Source of the DNA: Pseudarthrobacter oxydans
GTDB lineage: Bacteria > Actinomycetota > Actinomycetes > Actinomycetales > Micrococcaceae
Assembly: GCF_013314975.1 (NCBI RefSeq)
Contig: NZ_JABTYH010000008.1
Location: 1 to 64,000, forward strand
Length of the DNA stretch: 64,000 nt
Reading direction: 5' to 3'
Under the pieces are notes generated by a model. The model was not told the origin of the DNA and made no database searches. It was given only the letters and a program-made list of their open reading frames with translations. Of this stretch, positions 1-9,407 are shown piece after piece. Position 1 is the first letter of the stretch. Each line of letters starts with the position of its first letter. Both the position numbers and the translations under genes were made by a program.

Positions 1-50
1 CATCAAGTGAGAGAGCGTCCCGGGAAACCCCACATCAGGTGAGCGAGCGT
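1..50. repeat. Imperfect 18-bp direct repeat at the window edge
   Basis: Bases 1-18 and 33-50 are two copies of an 18-bp sequence (core GTGAG-GAGCGT) that match at 16 of 18 positions, 32 bp apart. The window starts exactly at the first copy, so the element may continue upstream. It is non-coding and lies before the first gene. It may belong to a family of short intergenic repeats, but this cannot be tested from one window. Confidence 0.5.
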
Positions 51-113
51 GTGAATATTCCCACGATGCGGCCTGCTGGGCTTCGTCCGTGCTGCTCCGC
101 GGGGCGGCTCCTC

Positions 114-119
114 TAGAAT
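114..119 (+). promoter_or_regulatory. Candidate -10 box for the first gene
   Basis: TAGAAT lies 115 bases before the chosen start at 234. No convincing -35 hexamer is 16-18 bases upstream. The remainder of the 1-233 leader shows no gene. Confidence 0.3.
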
Positions 120-233
120 TGATGAAGATGTACGGACTTCGAAGCGCTTGATTTCGGGTTGCGTAGGAAACGAAACACGGATACGAGCGGCTGCAGTTGC
201 GCCAGTGGTCGGCTCATAACAGGAGGAATCCAC

Positions 234-1985
234 ATGGCTGAGCACAACGGCGGCAACCGCGGCGGAAATGACCGCGGCGGATTCCGCGGCAACAACAATT
301 CAGGCGGAGACCCCAGGGGTTTCCGCTCCCGCGGCAACCGCGACGGCGGCGAGTCCTCAGGACGTCCCTCCGGTGGCGGCGAGCGAAAGCCGTTTGGCGA
401 TCGAGACCGCAAGCCCTTCGGTGATCGTCCGCGTCGCGATGGCGAAGGGGATCGTCGTGGTTTCGGTGGTGGTGAGCGGAAGCCGTTCGGTGACCGTGAC
501 CGCAAGCCGTATGGCGATCGTGACCAGAAGCCCTTCGGTGATCGTCCGCGTCGTGACGGCGAAGGGGATCGTCGTGGTTTCAGTGGTGGTGAGCGCAAGC
601 CATTTGGCGACCGTGATCGCAAGCCCTTCAGCGGTGGTGGTGAGCGCAAGCCATTTGGCGACCGCGACCGCAAGCCGTATGGCGATCGTGACCAGAAGCC
701 CTTCGGCGACCGTCCGCGTCGTGACGGTGAAGGTGACCGTCGCGGTTTCGGCGGGGGAGAGAACAGGAAGCCGTTCGGTGACCGCAGCGACCGTACCGGC
801 CGCGGCGACCGCCAGGACCGCGCACCGCGGAGTTTCGATCGTGGCCCCAGCCGGGGAGATGCAGGTCCCCGTACCTTTGGCCGGGACCGCCAGGAAGATC
901 GTCCCGTCCGCGAACCCAACGTCCGCGACCTCCGCAGCGCGAACCGTCCGGACCGGGAGAGGTCCCCGCAGATCGACGAGGACGTTACGGGCAAGGAACT
1001 CGACCGCGCCACCCAGCACCAGATCAAAACGCTTGAAGCAAAGAGCGCGGAATGGGTCGCCCGCCACCTTGTGATGGCCGGCCGGCTTATCGATGAAGAA
1101 CCGGAACTCGCCTTCCAGCACGCCCTCGCCGCAAGCCGCCGCGGCGGCAGGCTGGCGGCCGTCCGCGAAGCCGTGGGCCTGACCGCTTACGCAGCTGGCC
1201 ATTACGGCGAAGCCCTCCGCGAATTCCGCACCTACCGGCGTATCAGCGGTTCCAACGTCCACCTTCCGGTCATGGCTGACTGCGAGCGTGGACTGGGGCG
1301 CCCTGACCGCGCCCTTGACGTAGCCAGGTCCGAGGAAGCCCAGGACCTGGACGCTCCCGGTAAAGCAGAACTCGCCATTGTGGCAGCAGGTGCCAGGACC
1401 GACCTGGGGCAGCTGGATGCGGCGGTAGCCGAACTGGAAATCCCGCAGCTGGACATCAACCGGGCGTTCTCCTACAGCCCCCGGCTGTTCCGTGCGTACG
1501 CTGACGCCCTCGCCGGCGTGGGCCGCGACGATGAAGCCGAGAAGTGGCGGAAGCAGGCCGTGGTTGCCGAAAACGCGCTGGGCCAGGGCGTAGACGAAGA
1601 GCCCGACATCATTGACCTCGGCTGGGATGAGGAGGAAGAGGCAAAGGAGGAAGCAGAGCGCCGCCGCCTTCTCGACCGCGCATCACAGGCATCCGAGGCT
1701 GCCCCCAAAACCGCATCCAGCGCCGGCGCCGCAACCGCCCCCGCTGCAGACCTGCACGCCGCCGAACTGCACGCCGCCGAACTGCACGCCGCCGAGCCGC
1801 AGGACGCCAGCATCGACGACCAGGAAGCTGACTACTTCGTTTCCGACGACGCCGAGTCGGACGAGGATTCGGTGGAACGGGACGAGCTGGAGTCCGCTGA
1901 AGCCCCGGAAAGCGGCGCTGCCGACGAACACGACGATTCGTCCGCTGCGGGGTACCAGGACCAGCAGGACCGCCGGGAAGACTGA
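234..1985 (+). CDS. TPR-like protein with long RGG-type disordered N-terminus
   Basis: The protein has 583 residues. The ATG at 234 is chosen because AGGAGG lies 7 bases upstream (221-226); an in-frame ATG at 159 has no such site. Residues 1-48 are Gly/Asn/Arg-rich. Residues about 50-190 are tandem repeats built from RKPFGDRDRKP and RPRRDGEGDRRGF blocks, dense in Arg, Gly and Asp. Residues about 265-430 form a helical TPR-like domain, and the C-terminus is acidic and Ala-rich. The position next to the HAD phosphatase and tlyA matches the mycobacterial TPR protein Rv1691, which as I recall lacks such a repeat arm. RGG/RDR arms usually bind RNA, so an RNA- or ribosome-linked role is an inference. 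The stop is 3 bases before the next gene, suggesting an operon. Confidence 0.8.
   Translation: MAEHNGGNRGGNDRGGFRGNNNSGGDPRGFRSRGNRDGGESSGRPSGGGERKPFGDRDRKPFGDRPRRDGEGDRRGFGGGERKPFGDRDRKPYGDRDQKPFGDRPRRDGEGDRRGFSGGERKPFGDRDRKPFSGGGERKPFGDRDRKPYGDRDQKPFGDRPRRDGEGDRRGFGGGENRKPFGDRSDRTGRGDRQDRAPRSFDRGPSRGDAGPRTFGRDRQEDRPVREPNVRDLRSANRPDRERSPQIDEDVTGKELDRATQHQIKTLEAKSAEWVARHLVMAGRLIDEEPELAFQHALAASRRGGRLAAVREAVGLTAYAAGHYGEALREFRTYRRISGSNVHLPVMADCERGLGRPDRALDVARSEEAQDLDAPGKAELAIVAAGARTDLGQLDAAVAELEIPQLDINRAFSYSPRLFRAYADALAGVGRDDEAEKWRKQAVVAENALGQGVDEEPDIIDLGWDEEEEAKEEAERRRLLDRASQASEAAPKTASSAGAATAPAADLHAAELHAAELHAAEPQDASIDDQEADYFVSDDAESDEDSVERDELESAEAPESGAADEHDDSSAAGYQDQQDRRED
381..762 (+). repeat. 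In-frame tandem repeats coding for the RKPFGDR arm
   Basis: Four in-frame copies begin with codons for ERKPFGDRDRKP, at about 381, 474, 591 and 642. Copies 2 and 4 carry an extra RKPYGDRDQKPFGDR segment. Copy 3 is cut short after about 50 bases. The copies are very similar at DNA level, which suggests recent expansion by recombination or slippage. Confidence 0.85.
1752..1796 (+). repeat. 15-bp x 3 tandem repeat (LHAAE)
   Basis: Three consecutive copies of CTGCACGCCGCCGAA, the last ending GAG, code for LHAAE three times in the acidic tail of the first gene. This is a likely length-variable minisatellite. Confidence 0.85.
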
Positions 1986-1988
1986 CGA

Positions 1989-2978
1989 ATGGCCGACGTT
2001 CCCCTGATTTCCCTGTTCGATGCCCTCCTGGCAGACCTGGACGGCGTGGTTTACGCCGGTCCGCACGCCATTCCGGGTGCCATTGAGTCGCTGAAGCAGC
2101 TCTCCGGCATCGGCGTAGGCCTGGGATACGTGACCAACAACGCGTCGCGCTCCCCGGGCCAGGTTGCTGCCCACCTCCGCGAGCTCGGGGCGCCCGCCGA
2201 AGACAACCAGGTGGTGAGCTCCTCACAGGCCGCCGCGGACCTGCTCGCGTCCCTGCTGGCTCCCGGCTCCCGGGTGCTCATCACGGGAAGCCCTGCCCTC
2301 GCCGCCGAAATCGAACTCGTCGGGCTTGCCCCCGTGTACAGCCAGGACGAGGGGCCGGTGGCGGTTGTCCAGGGCTTCAACCCCGAGATCGGATGGAAAG
2401 ACCTTGCCGAAGCCACGTACGTGGTGAACGCCGGAGCCTTGTGGGTGGCCACCAACACGGACATGTCCATACCGCAGGCCCGCGGCATCGCGCCCGGAAA
2501 CGGCACACTGGTCTCGGCGGTGGCAGCCGCAACAGGGCAGACACCCCGCGTGGCCGGCAAACCCGAAGCGCCGCTCTTCCACTCCGCAGCCAAGCGGCTC
2601 GGGGCAGAACGCCCGCTGGTGGTGGGGGACCGGCTGGACACCGACATCCTGGGCGGAAACAACGCCGGCTTCGCCACCGTGGCGGTACTGACCGGCGTCG
2701 ACACCCGCCAGACCATCCTGGCCGCCCGCGCCGCCGAACGCCCGGACTACATCATCAGCAACCTGGCGGACCTGCACCAGCCGTACCCTGACGTGACGCA
2801 CCACGACGGCACGTACGCCTGCGGCACAGCCACAGCGCGGGTGGCGAACGGTGCGGTGGGCATCATTGGCAGCCAGGACAACCTGGACTCCTGGCGCGCC
2901 GCGTGCGCAGCGTGGTGGGCGGCGACGCCAGACGCCTCCACCCCGCAGGCTCCCGAGCTGGTGTGGCTGGATCACTAG
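1989..2978 (+). CDS. HAD-superfamily hydrolase, subfamily IIA
   Basis: The protein has 329 residues. The N-terminal motif DLDGVVYAG is the HAD nucleophile motif. YVTNNASR follows as motif II, and VVGDRLDTDILGG near residue 215 is the Mg-binding motif IV. The architecture resembles NagD/phosphoglycolate-phosphatase-like enzymes with a C2 cap. The substrate is unknown and could be a small phosphorylated sugar or nucleotide. The gene starts 3 bases after the upstream stop. It corresponds in position to Rv1692, described as a glycerol-3-phosphate phosphatase in mycobacteria; I would not transfer that activity without a test. Confidence 0.88.
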   Translation: MADVPLISLFDALLADLDGVVYAGPHAIPGAIESLKQLSGIGVGLGYVTNNASRSPGQVAAHLRELGAPAEDNQVVSSSQAAADLLASLLAPGSRVLITGSPALAAEIELVGLAPVYSQDEGPVAVVQGFNPEIGWKDLAEATYVVNAGALWVATNTDMSIPQARGIAPGNGTLVSAVAAATGQTPRVAGKPEAPLFHSAAKRLGAERPLVVGDRLDTDILGGNNAGFATVAVLTGVDTRQTILAARAAERPDYIISNLADLHQPYPDVTHHDGTYACGTATARVANGAVGIIGSQDNLDSWRAACAAWWAATPDASTPQAPELVWLDH

Positions 2979-2981
2979 ACT
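2976..2981 (+). promoter_or_regulatory. Candidate -10 box giving a leaderless transcript
   Basis: TAGACT overlaps the stop codon of the HAD gene and ends 6 bases before the ATG at 2988, so transcription would begin at or next to the start codon. No clear -35 is present. The small gene has no Shine-Dalgarno sequence, which fits. Confidence 0.4.
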
Positions 2982-2987
2982 GGTGGA

Positions 2988-3239
2988 ATGACTGAGCTGA
3001 CCGAACCGGAATCCGCAGCAGCCCAGCCAACCCCGGACTGGCCCGGCATCAGCGATGCGGGAGTGACGGACCCCGTGGTGGCACAGGCGCTGGCCCGGCT
3101 GGAGGCACTGCCGCAGGTCCCGGTGTCCGACCACGAAAACGTCTACAACGAACTCCACGACGAACTGCTGGCCGCGCTGAACAGCGTTCCCGGCAACAGC
3201 GCGCCCACGAGCGCGGATCCGACGGACGGTGCCGCCTGA
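2988..3239 (+). CDS. Small conserved-position protein of unknown function
   Basis: The protein has 83 residues, is acidic and Ala/Pro-rich at both ends, and has no signal peptide or membrane segment. The middle (TDPVVAQALARLEALPQVPVSDH followed by YNELHDELLAAL, in short pieces) looks like a single helical hairpin. It sits between the HAD hydrolase and tlyA, where mycobacteria carry the tiny Rv1693, so it is probably a fast-evolving orthologue. It overlaps tlyA by one base (TGATG), implying translational coupling. I do not recognise a function. Confidence 0.7.
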   Translation: MTELTEPESAAAQPTPDWPGISDAGVTDPVVAQALARLEALPQVPVSDHENVYNELHDELLAALNSVPGNSAPTSADPTDGAA

Positions 3240-4054
3240 TGCCGGTACGCCTCGACCAGGCTTTGGTGGCCCGGGGGCTTGCAAGGTCCCGGACGCACGC
3301 AGCCGCCTTGATTGCCGAAGGCAAAGTCACGTCAGCAGGACAGGTCCTGGCCAAGGCGTCCCTCCAGGTGGACGAGGACAGGCCCCTGGACGTCGAACAT
3401 GACGAGCGGGACACCTACGTGAGCCGGGCCGGACATAAACTTGCCGGCGCGCTTGACGCTTTTCCCGGCATCACACCGGACGGCAAAAGGTGCCTCGACG
3501 CCGGTGCCTCCACCGGCGGCTTCACCGACGTCCTGCTGCGGCGCGGTGCGGCGCACGTGGTGGCGGTCGACGTCGGGCACGGCCAGCTGGTGCAGCGGCT
3601 GCGGGAAGATCCCCGCGTGGACGTCCACGAGGGATTGAACGTCAGGTACATGTCGCCCGCGGACATCGGGGGCGCCGCGGAACTCACCGTGGCAGACCTG
3701 TCCTTCATCTCCCTCACCCTGGTGGTCCAGCCGCTGGCACTGTGCACCGAACCCGGCGGGGACCTGGTGCTGATGGTGAAGCCGCAGTTCGAGATCGGCA
3801 AGGACCGGCTGGGACGGACAGGGGTTGTCACCTCCGAGCGGGAACGCCGCCTGGCGGTGGAGAAAGTGGCCAGGGCAGCGCTCGACGCCGGGCTGGACCT
3901 CTGCGGCCTGGCGGTCAGTCCGCTGCCGGGCCAGGACGGAAACGTTGAATACTTCCTGTGGATAAAACGCAGGATCAGCCAAGACTTGCCTAAGATCGAA
4001 GAGCGGGAGGCAGCGGCTGCTGCCTTGCTCGGACGAATCTGGCCGAACCACTAG
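3239..4054 (+). CDS. tlyA: TlyA-family rRNA 2'-O-methyltransferase
   Basis: The protein has 271 residues. An S4 RNA-binding domain occupies residues 1-65 (RLDQALVARG, ALIAEGKV). An FtsJ/RrmJ-type SAM methyltransferase domain follows, with motif I LDAGASTGGFTDVLL near residue 85 and the catalytic-type Lys in LMVKPQFE near 180. In mycobacteria TlyA makes 2'-O-methylcytidines in 16S and 23S rRNA and affects capreomycin sensitivity. The start overlaps the upstream stop by one base, and nadK follows 13 bases later in the order usual for actinobacteria. Confidence 0.93.
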   Translation: MPVRLDQALVARGLARSRTHAAALIAEGKVTSAGQVLAKASLQVDEDRPLDVEHDERDTYVSRAGHKLAGALDAFPGITPDGKRCLDAGASTGGFTDVLLRRGAAHVVAVDVGHGQLVQRLREDPRVDVHEGLNVRYMSPADIGGAAELTVADLSFISLTLVVQPLALCTEPGGDLVLMVKPQFEIGKDRLGRTGVVTSERERRLAVEKVARAALDAGLDLCGLAVSPLPGQDGNVEYFLWIKRRISQDLPKIEEREAAAAALLGRIWPNH

Positions 4055-4067
4055 AGAGCGGAACCTG

Positions 4068-5093
4068 ATGAGCAGGCGTGTACTGGTCCTCGCCCATACC
4101 GGCCGCGAGGACTCGCTGAAGGCCGCCTGGGAGGCGTGCGCCCTCCTGCACGCCTCGGGCATCGTGCCGGTCATGCAGGAATCCGAACTTGCAGACATGG
4201 AACGGTTCTTCGGACACCTGGCCCAGCCCGTGGAGGTCCTCCACGACCATGTCCAGCTGCCGGATGTTGAACTGGTGATGATCCTTGGCGGCGACGGCAC
4301 CATCCTGCGCGCAGCTGAACTGGTCCGGGAGGTGGACGTGCCGCTGCTGGGCGTCAACCTTGGCCATGTGGGCTTCCTTGCCGAAAGCGAGCGGGCGGAC
4401 CTTGCCCAGACCGTCGAGTGGATCGCCAGCCGCGAGTACACGGTGGAAGAGCGGATGACCATTGACGTCCAGGTGTGGGTCCGCGGCCAGAAGATCTGGC
4501 ACACGTGGGCGCTGAACGAAGCGGCCATCGAGAAGGCCAACCGCGAACGCATGCTTGAGGTCGTGACCGAAGTGGACGAACGTCCCCTCACCTCCTTTGG
4601 CTGCGACGGCATCGTCCTGGCCACCCCCACCGGCTCCACGGCCTATGGTTTTTCGGCCGGCGGGCCCGTGGTGTGGCCCGAAGTGGAGGCACTGGTCATC
4701 GTCCCCATCAGCGCCCACGCACTCTTCGCCAAACCGCTGGTGGTCTCGCCGCGTTCCAGGCTGGCTGTTGAGGTCCTGGGCCGGACGGATGCCCAGGGCG
4801 TCCTGTGGTGTGATGGCAGGCGGTCCGTGGACCTGCCGCCCGGTGCCAGGGTGGAAGTCACCAAATCAGCAACCCCCGTGAGGCTCGCCCGCACCCACCA
4901 GACGCCGTTTTCGGCCCGCCTGGTCCGCAAGTTCGAGCTTCCGATCCACGGCTGGCGGGGACCTGTGCCCAAGGCGGACGCCATCCACACCGGCCCCATA
5001 CCCGTCGTCCGGACACCGCGGCCCATGCCGCCGCTCCAGGTGCCGCCGGCCGGCCAGCCCGACATTGACTCCGATCCGTCCACCGCAAAGTGA
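4068..5093 (+). CDS. nadK: NAD kinase
   Basis: The protein has 341 residues and phosphorylates NAD to NADP in the cytoplasm. The diagnostic motifs are GGDGTILRA near residue 75, NLGHVGFLAE near 100, and ATPTGSTAYGFSAGG near 185, the NAD/ATP-binding loop. The length exceeds the usual ~300 because of a Pro-rich tail (residues about 305-341) that looks disordered. The gene lies between tlyA and recN, the classic actinobacterial arrangement, and recN starts 4 bases after its stop. Confidence 0.95.
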   Translation: MSRRVLVLAHTGREDSLKAAWEACALLHASGIVPVMQESELADMERFFGHLAQPVEVLHDHVQLPDVELVMILGGDGTILRAAELVREVDVPLLGVNLGHVGFLAESERADLAQTVEWIASREYTVEERMTIDVQVWVRGQKIWHTWALNEAAIEKANRERMLEVVTEVDERPLTSFGCDGIVLATPTGSTAYGFSAGGPVVWPEVEALVIVPISAHALFAKPLVVSPRSRLAVEVLGRTDAQGVLWCDGRRSVDLPPGARVEVTKSATPVRLARTHQTPFSARLVRKFELPIHGWRGPVPKADAIHTGPIPVVRTPRPMPPLQVPPAGQPDIDSDPSTAK

Positions 5094-5097
5094 AGCC

Positions 5098-6837
5098 ATG
5101 CTTGAAGAACTGAGAATCCGCGATCTTGGCGTCATCACTGACGCAACGCTGCCGCTGGGGCCGGGCCTGAGCGTGGTGACCGGCGAGACCGGCGCCGGCA
5201 AGACCATGGTGGTCACCGCCGTCGGCCTGCTCCTGGGCGCGCGTTCCGATGCCGGAGCCGTCAGGAGCGGCGCAAAGAGCGCCACGGCCGAGGCCGTGCT
5301 GAAGCTCGACGCCGGCCACCCCGCGATTGCCAGGGCATTGGAGGCGGGGGCGGATACGGAAGAGGTCGATGGCGGCGCGGAGCTGATCCTTGCCCGTCGC
5401 CTTGGCTCCGACGGCCGCAGCCGTGCCTTCCTGGGCGGCAGGGCCGCGCCGGTGGGTGTCCTGGCCGAAATCGGCGAGACCCTGGTGGTGGTCCACGGCC
5501 AGTCGGACCAGATCCGGCTCAAGGGAGCGGCCGCCCAGCGGGGCGCCCTGGACAAGTTCGCCGGTGAAGCACTGGCCGGTCCGCTGGCCGCCTACCAGGA
5601 GCTCTACAACCACTGGAAGTCCAGCCAGGCCGAGCTGGACGGCCTCCGCAGCGCTGCGCGTGACAGGCTGCGTGAGGCCGAATCCCTGCAAAGCGCCCTC
5701 GCCGAAATCGATGAGGTTGATCCGCAGCCGGGGGAGGACGAAGTCCTCAAAGCCGAAGCGGTGAAACTTGCCAACGTCGAGGAGCTTCGCATCGCCGCGA
5801 GCACGGCCCACCAGGCGCTCATCGCCGAGGACTTCGGTGAAGAGGGGGACGCCACCACCCTCGTTGACGCTGCCAAGCGGACGCTGGAACACGTGGCCGA
5901 GCACGACGCCGAGCTGGGGTCCGCCGCCTCGCGGCTGGCCGAGGTGGGCTTCCTGCTGAACGACATCGCCACCGAGCTGGCCAGCTACCAGGCTGGGCTG
6001 GACACGGAAGGACCCGAACGGCTCGCGGAGATCGAGGACCGCCGTGCCGTGCTGGCCAAACTGGTCCGCAAATACGCTCCCACCATCGACGAGGTGTTGG
6101 TCTGGGCGGAGAACGCCCGCGTGCGCTTCGATGAACTGCAGGACGATTCCACCCGGATCGAAAAGCTGGACGCCGAAGTGGTCCAGGCGGAGGCAGACCT
6201 GAAGAAGCAGGCCGCGGCCATCAGCAGGATCAGGGCCAAGGCAGCGAAGGACCTCTCGGCCCGGGTCAGCGCGGAGCTTAAGGCGCTGGCCATGGCTGAT
6301 GCCACGCTGGTCATCAACCTCGAGCCCGGTGGCCAGCTCGGGCCGCACGGCGCGGACGAGATCAGCTTCCTGCTGCAGCCGCACTCCGGGGCCCCCGCCC
6401 GGCCCCTCGGCAAGGGCGCCTCCGGCGGTGAACTGTCCCGCGTCATGCTCGCCATCGAAGTGGTGCTGGCAGCCGTGGACCCGGTCCCGACGTTCGTCTT
6501 CGACGAGGTGGACGCCGGCGTGGGCGGCCGCGCCGCCGTCGAAATCGGCCGCAGGCTCGCCATGCTGGCCCGCCACGTCCAGGTGCTGGTAGTCACCCAC
6601 CTGCCGCAGGTGGCCGCTTTCGCGGACCAGCACATCACCGTCACCAAGACTTCCGTCCGGGGAGCCGACGGCGGAACCGCCACCGGGTTCACATCCAGTG
6701 ATGTCCGCCTCCTCGACGGCCCCGAAAGGGTCCGCGAACTGGCCCGCATGCTGGCCGGCCAGGAGGATTCGGAGTCGGCGCAGGCGCACGCCCAGGAACT
6801 GCTGGACGACGCAAAACTCCTGCCCCAGGGGGCCTGA
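5098..6837 (+). CDS. recN: DNA repair protein RecN
   Basis: The protein has 579 residues and is an SMC-like ATPase for double-strand break repair. The ATG at 5098 gives the family-typical start [13 protein letters not shown]; an upstream in-frame ATG at 5065 lies within nadK. Walker A is GETGAGKT (residues about 28-35), HGQSDQIRL is the Q-loop region near 133, and residues about 165-370 form the coiled-coil arm. The ABC signature [10 protein letters not shown] and Walker [13 protein letters not shown] lie in the C-terminal part. The 110-base gap after it separates it from pyrG. Confidence 0.95.
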   Translation: MLEELRIRDLGVITDATLPLGPGLSVVTGETGAGKTMVVTAVGLLLGARSDAGAVRSGAKSATAEAVLKLDAGHPAIARALEAGADTEEVDGGAELILARRLGSDGRSRAFLGGRAAPVGVLAEIGETLVVVHGQSDQIRLKGAAAQRGALDKFAGEALAGPLAAYQELYNHWKSSQAELDGLRSAARDRLREAESLQSALAEIDEVDPQPGEDEVLKAEAVKLANVEELRIAASTAHQALIAEDFGEEGDATTLVDAAKRTLEHVAEHDAELGSAASRLAEVGFLLNDIATELASYQAGLDTEGPERLAEIEDRRAVLAKLVRKYAPTIDEVLVWAENARVRFDELQDDSTRIEKLDAEVVQAEADLKKQAAAISRIRAKAAKDLSARVSAELKALAMADATLVINLEPGGQLGPHGADEISFLLQPHSGAPARPLGKGASGGELSRVMLAIEVVLAAVDPVPTFVFDEVDAGVGGRAAVEIGRRLAMLARHVQVLVVTHLPQVAAFADQHITVTKTSVRGADGGTATGFTSSDVRLLDGPERVRELARMLAGQEDSESAQAHAQELLDDAKLLPQGA

Positions 6838-6947
6838 GGGCGGGTTCGGCCGGGGCTCCGCGGGCGGGCCGCCCCTTGATCGGCGGCCGGCACAGGGGCA
6901 AACTTGAACGTTTGGGGAACAGTGCCGGCGATCCGTGGAAGGCTCAA

Positions 6948-8720
6948 ATGATGATAGGCTCGAATTCCGTGGTGCAGCGATCAAATTCCCGTGTAAATTC
7001 CCGGTTCCCGGGCTCATCCAAGACGACCAAACACATCTTCGTAACCGGTGGTGTGGCGTCCTCGCTCGGTAAGGGACTGACGGCATCCAGCCTTGGTCAC
7101 CTCCTGCGCGCACGCGGCCTGTCTGTGACCATGCAGAAGCTCGATCCGTACCTGAACGTGGATCCGGGCACCATGAACCCCTTCCAGCACGGCGAGGTCT
7201 TCGTCACCGACGACGGCGCCGAGACGGACCTGGATATCGGACACTACGAGCGCTTCCTGGACGAAAACCTGGAAGGTTCAGCGAATGTGACCACGGGGCA
7301 GGTGTACTCAACTGTCATCGCGAAGGAACGCCGCGGCGAGTACCTCGGCGACACCGTCCAGGTCATCCCGCACATCACCGATGAGATCAAGCGCCGCATG
7401 CGCCTGCCGGCCGAGGGCAAGAATGCCCCGGACGTTATCATCACCGAAATTGGCGGCACCGTGGGCGACATCGAATCCCAGCCGTTCCTCGAATCGGCCC
7501 GCCAGGTGCGCCAGGACATCGGCCGCACTAACGTGTTCTTCCTCCACGTCTCCCTGGTCCCCTACATCGGGCCGTCCCAGGAGCTGAAGACCAAGCCAAC
7601 CCAGCACTCCGTGGCAGCCCTGCGGTCCATCGGTATCCAGCCTGAGGCGATCGTTATCCGCTCGGACCGCGAAGTGCCCGAAGCCATGCGGGAAAAGATC
7701 GGCCGGATGTGCGACGTCGATATCGATGCCGTGGTGAACGCCGCCGATGCCCCCAGCATCTACGACATCCCCAAGACCCTCCACACGCAGGGCCTGGACT
7801 CCTACATCGTGCGTGCCCTGGACCTGCCCTTCAAGGACGTGGACTGGACAAGCTGGGACAAGCTCCTCGAGGCCGTGCACAACCCCAAGCACGAGGTCGA
7901 GATCGCGCTGGTGGGCAAGTACATCGACCTTCCCGACGCCTACCTGTCGGTGACCGAGGCCCTGCGTGCCGGCGGCTTTGCCAACGACACCAAGGTCAAG
8001 ATCCGCTGGGTTCCCTCGGACGAGTGCGAAACCCGCGAGGGCGCCGTCAAGGCGCTCGACGGCGTCGACGCCATCTGCGTTCCGGGCGGCTTCGGCATCC
8101 GCGGACTTGAAGGCAAGCTCGGCGCCCTGAAGTTCGCCCGCGAAACCAAGCTGCCGGTCCTGGGACTCTGCCTGGGCCTGCAGTGCATGGTCATCGAATA
8201 CGCCCGCAACGTGGTGGGGCTCGAAGGTGCCTCGTCCAGCGAATTCGAGCCCGACTCCAAGTACCCGGTCATTGCCACCATGGAAGAGCAGCTGGAGTTC
8301 GTCGAAGGCCGCGGCGACCTCGGCGGCACCATGCGCCTGGGCCTCTACGAAGCAAAGCTCGACCCCGGATCCGTCATCGCTGAGACGTACGGCAAGACCA
8401 CCGTCAGCGAACGCCACCGCCACCGCTACGAGGTCAACAACAAGTACCGCGACCAGATCGCAGCCGAAGGCCTGGTGTTCTCCGGCACGTCCCCGGACGG
8501 CAAGCTCGTTGAATTCGTCGAACTGCCTGCGGACGTCCACCCGTACTACGTGGCCACCCAGGCTCACCCCGAGCTGAGCTCACGCCCCACCCGGCCGCAC
8601 CCGCTGTTCGCCGGCCTGGTCAAGGCAGCCCTGAAGCACCAGGGGGGCCCCGACACGGCTGCCACCGCGGATGCCGGCGCTGCCGACGCCCTGCAGTCCG
8701 GTACGGTAGCCGCTAAGTAG
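6948..8720 (+). CDS. pyrG: CTP synthase
   Basis: The protein has 590 residues from the ATG at 6948 and makes CTP from UTP, ATP and glutamine. The synthetase domain begins near residue 25 ([15 protein letters not shown]). The class I glutamine amidotransferase domain carries the cysteine nucleophile in GLCLGLQCM near 410, and the His-Glu pair in AHPELSSRP near 548. GGAAGG at 6937-6942 supports 6948 (or the adjacent ATG at 6951). A GTG at 6969 is an alternative if transcription begins at the -10-like TAGGCT (6955-6960), which would give a leaderless start. The C-terminal ~25 residues are Ala-rich and non-conserved. Confidence 0.95.
   Translation: MMIGSNSVVQRSNSRVNSRFPGSSKTTKHIFVTGGVASSLGKGLTASSLGHLLRARGLSVTMQKLDPYLNVDPGTMNPFQHGEVFVTDDGAETDLDIGHYERFLDENLEGSANVTTGQVYSTVIAKERRGEYLGDTVQVIPHITDEIKRRMRLPAEGKNAPDVIITEIGGTVGDIESQPFLESARQVRQDIGRTNVFFLHVSLVPYIGPSQELKTKPTQHSVAALRSIGIQPEAIVIRSDREVPEAMREKIGRMCDVDIDAVVNAADAPSIYDIPKTLHTQGLDSYIVRALDLPFKDVDWTSWDKLLEAVHNPKHEVEIALVGKYIDLPDAYLSVTEALRAGGFANDTKVKIRWVPSDECETREGAVKALDGVDAICVPGGFGIRGLEGKLGALKFARETKLPVLGLCLGLQCMVIEYARNVVGLEGASSSEFEPDSKYPVIATMEEQLEFVEGRGDLGGTMRLGLYEAKLDPGSVIAETYGKTTVSERHRHRYEVNNKYRDQIAAEGLVFSGTSPDGKLVEFVELPADVHPYYVATQAHPELSSRPTRPHPLFAGLVKAALKHQGGPDTAATADAGAADALQSGTVAAK
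6955..6960 (+). promoter_or_regulatory. Possible -10 box inside the annotated pyrG start region
   Basis: TAGGCT lies 8 bases before the in-frame GTG at 6969. If it is used, pyrG is leaderless and the protein begins VVQRS or similar. No -35 is visible. This competes with the ATG at 6948. Confidence 0.3.
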
Positions 8721-8744
8721 TTCCAACAGAAAAAGGACGGCGCG

Positions 8745-9407
8745 ATGCCCGGTACACCTGAAGCCACCCCTGCTGCGAAGCAGGTTTCGGATGAACCGAG
8801 CCCGCGCCGTCTTTTGTCTACCGAGAAGGTCTACAAAGGCCGGATCTGGGACGTGGTCAGCGACAGCTTCCAGCTGCAGGAAACCGGAGAAGCACTTACC
8901 CGCGACTACATCGACCACCCCGGCGCGGTGGCCGTCCTGCCCATGAACGCCGCCGGGGAGATCCTCCTCCTCAGGCAGTACCGCCATCCGGTGGGCATGG
9001 ATCTTTGGGAGATCCCCGCCGGCCTGCTGGACGTTGAGGGTGAGGACTTCGTGGTGGGGGCCGCCCGGGAACTGGCCGAGGAAGCGGACCTCGCCGCGGG
9101 TACCTGGAACGTCCTGGCGGATTTCTTCAATTCCCCGGGCTCCTCCAGCGAGGCCATCAGGATCTACCTGGCCCGGGACCTGGCAGACATACCCCATCAC
9201 GAACGCCACGAGCGGACGGATGAGGAAGCCGAGATCGAGTTCCACTGGATCAGCCTGGACGACGCCGTGGACTCCGTCCTGGCCGGCCGGCTCCACAACC
9301 CGTCCGCCGTCGTCGGAATCCTGGCCGCCGCTGCCGCACGCGCCGGAGGGTACCAGGGGCTTCGGCCGGCCGATGCACCCTGGCCGGCGCACCCCAGCCA
9401 GCGCTGA
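8745..9407 (+). CDS. Nudix hydrolase, ADP-ribose pyrophosphatase type
   Basis: The protein has 220 residues. The start at 8745 follows AAGGA (spacing about 8). The Nudix region around residues 90-115 reads [10 protein letters not shown] then [11 protein letters not shown]. The GLLDVxGE form with its one-residue insertion is that of actinobacterial ADP-ribose pyrophosphatases such as Rv1700, which sits in the same place between pyrG and xerD. It probably hydrolyses ADP-ribose to AMP and ribose-5-phosphate. The last part of the box is EEAD where the consensus has EExG. It overlaps xerD by one base (TGATG). Confidence 0.9.
   Translation: MPGTPEATPAAKQVSDEPSPRRLLSTEKVYKGRIWDVVSDSFQLQETGEALTRDYIDHPGAVAVLPMNAAGEILLLRQYRHPVGMDLWEIPAGLLDVEGEDFVVGAARELAEEADLAAGTWNVLADFFNSPGSSSEAIRIYLARDLADIPHHERHERTDEEAEIEFHWISLDDAVDSVLAGRLHNPSAVVGILAAAAARAGGYQGLRPADAPWPAHPSQR

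Noticed and set aside
381..762. CRISPR-like array
   Set aside because: The repeats are in frame, coding, of unequal length and without unique spacers.
113..1027. Minus-strand 304-residue Arg/Ser/Pro frame opposite the first gene
   Set aside because: It is the antisense shadow of the RKPFGDR tandem repeats. It has low complexity, no ribosome site and no recognisable domain.
4858..7113. Minus-strand open frame of about 750 residues opposite recN
   Set aside because: recN is certain on the plus strand with all motifs. Long antisense frames are expected in high-GC genes.
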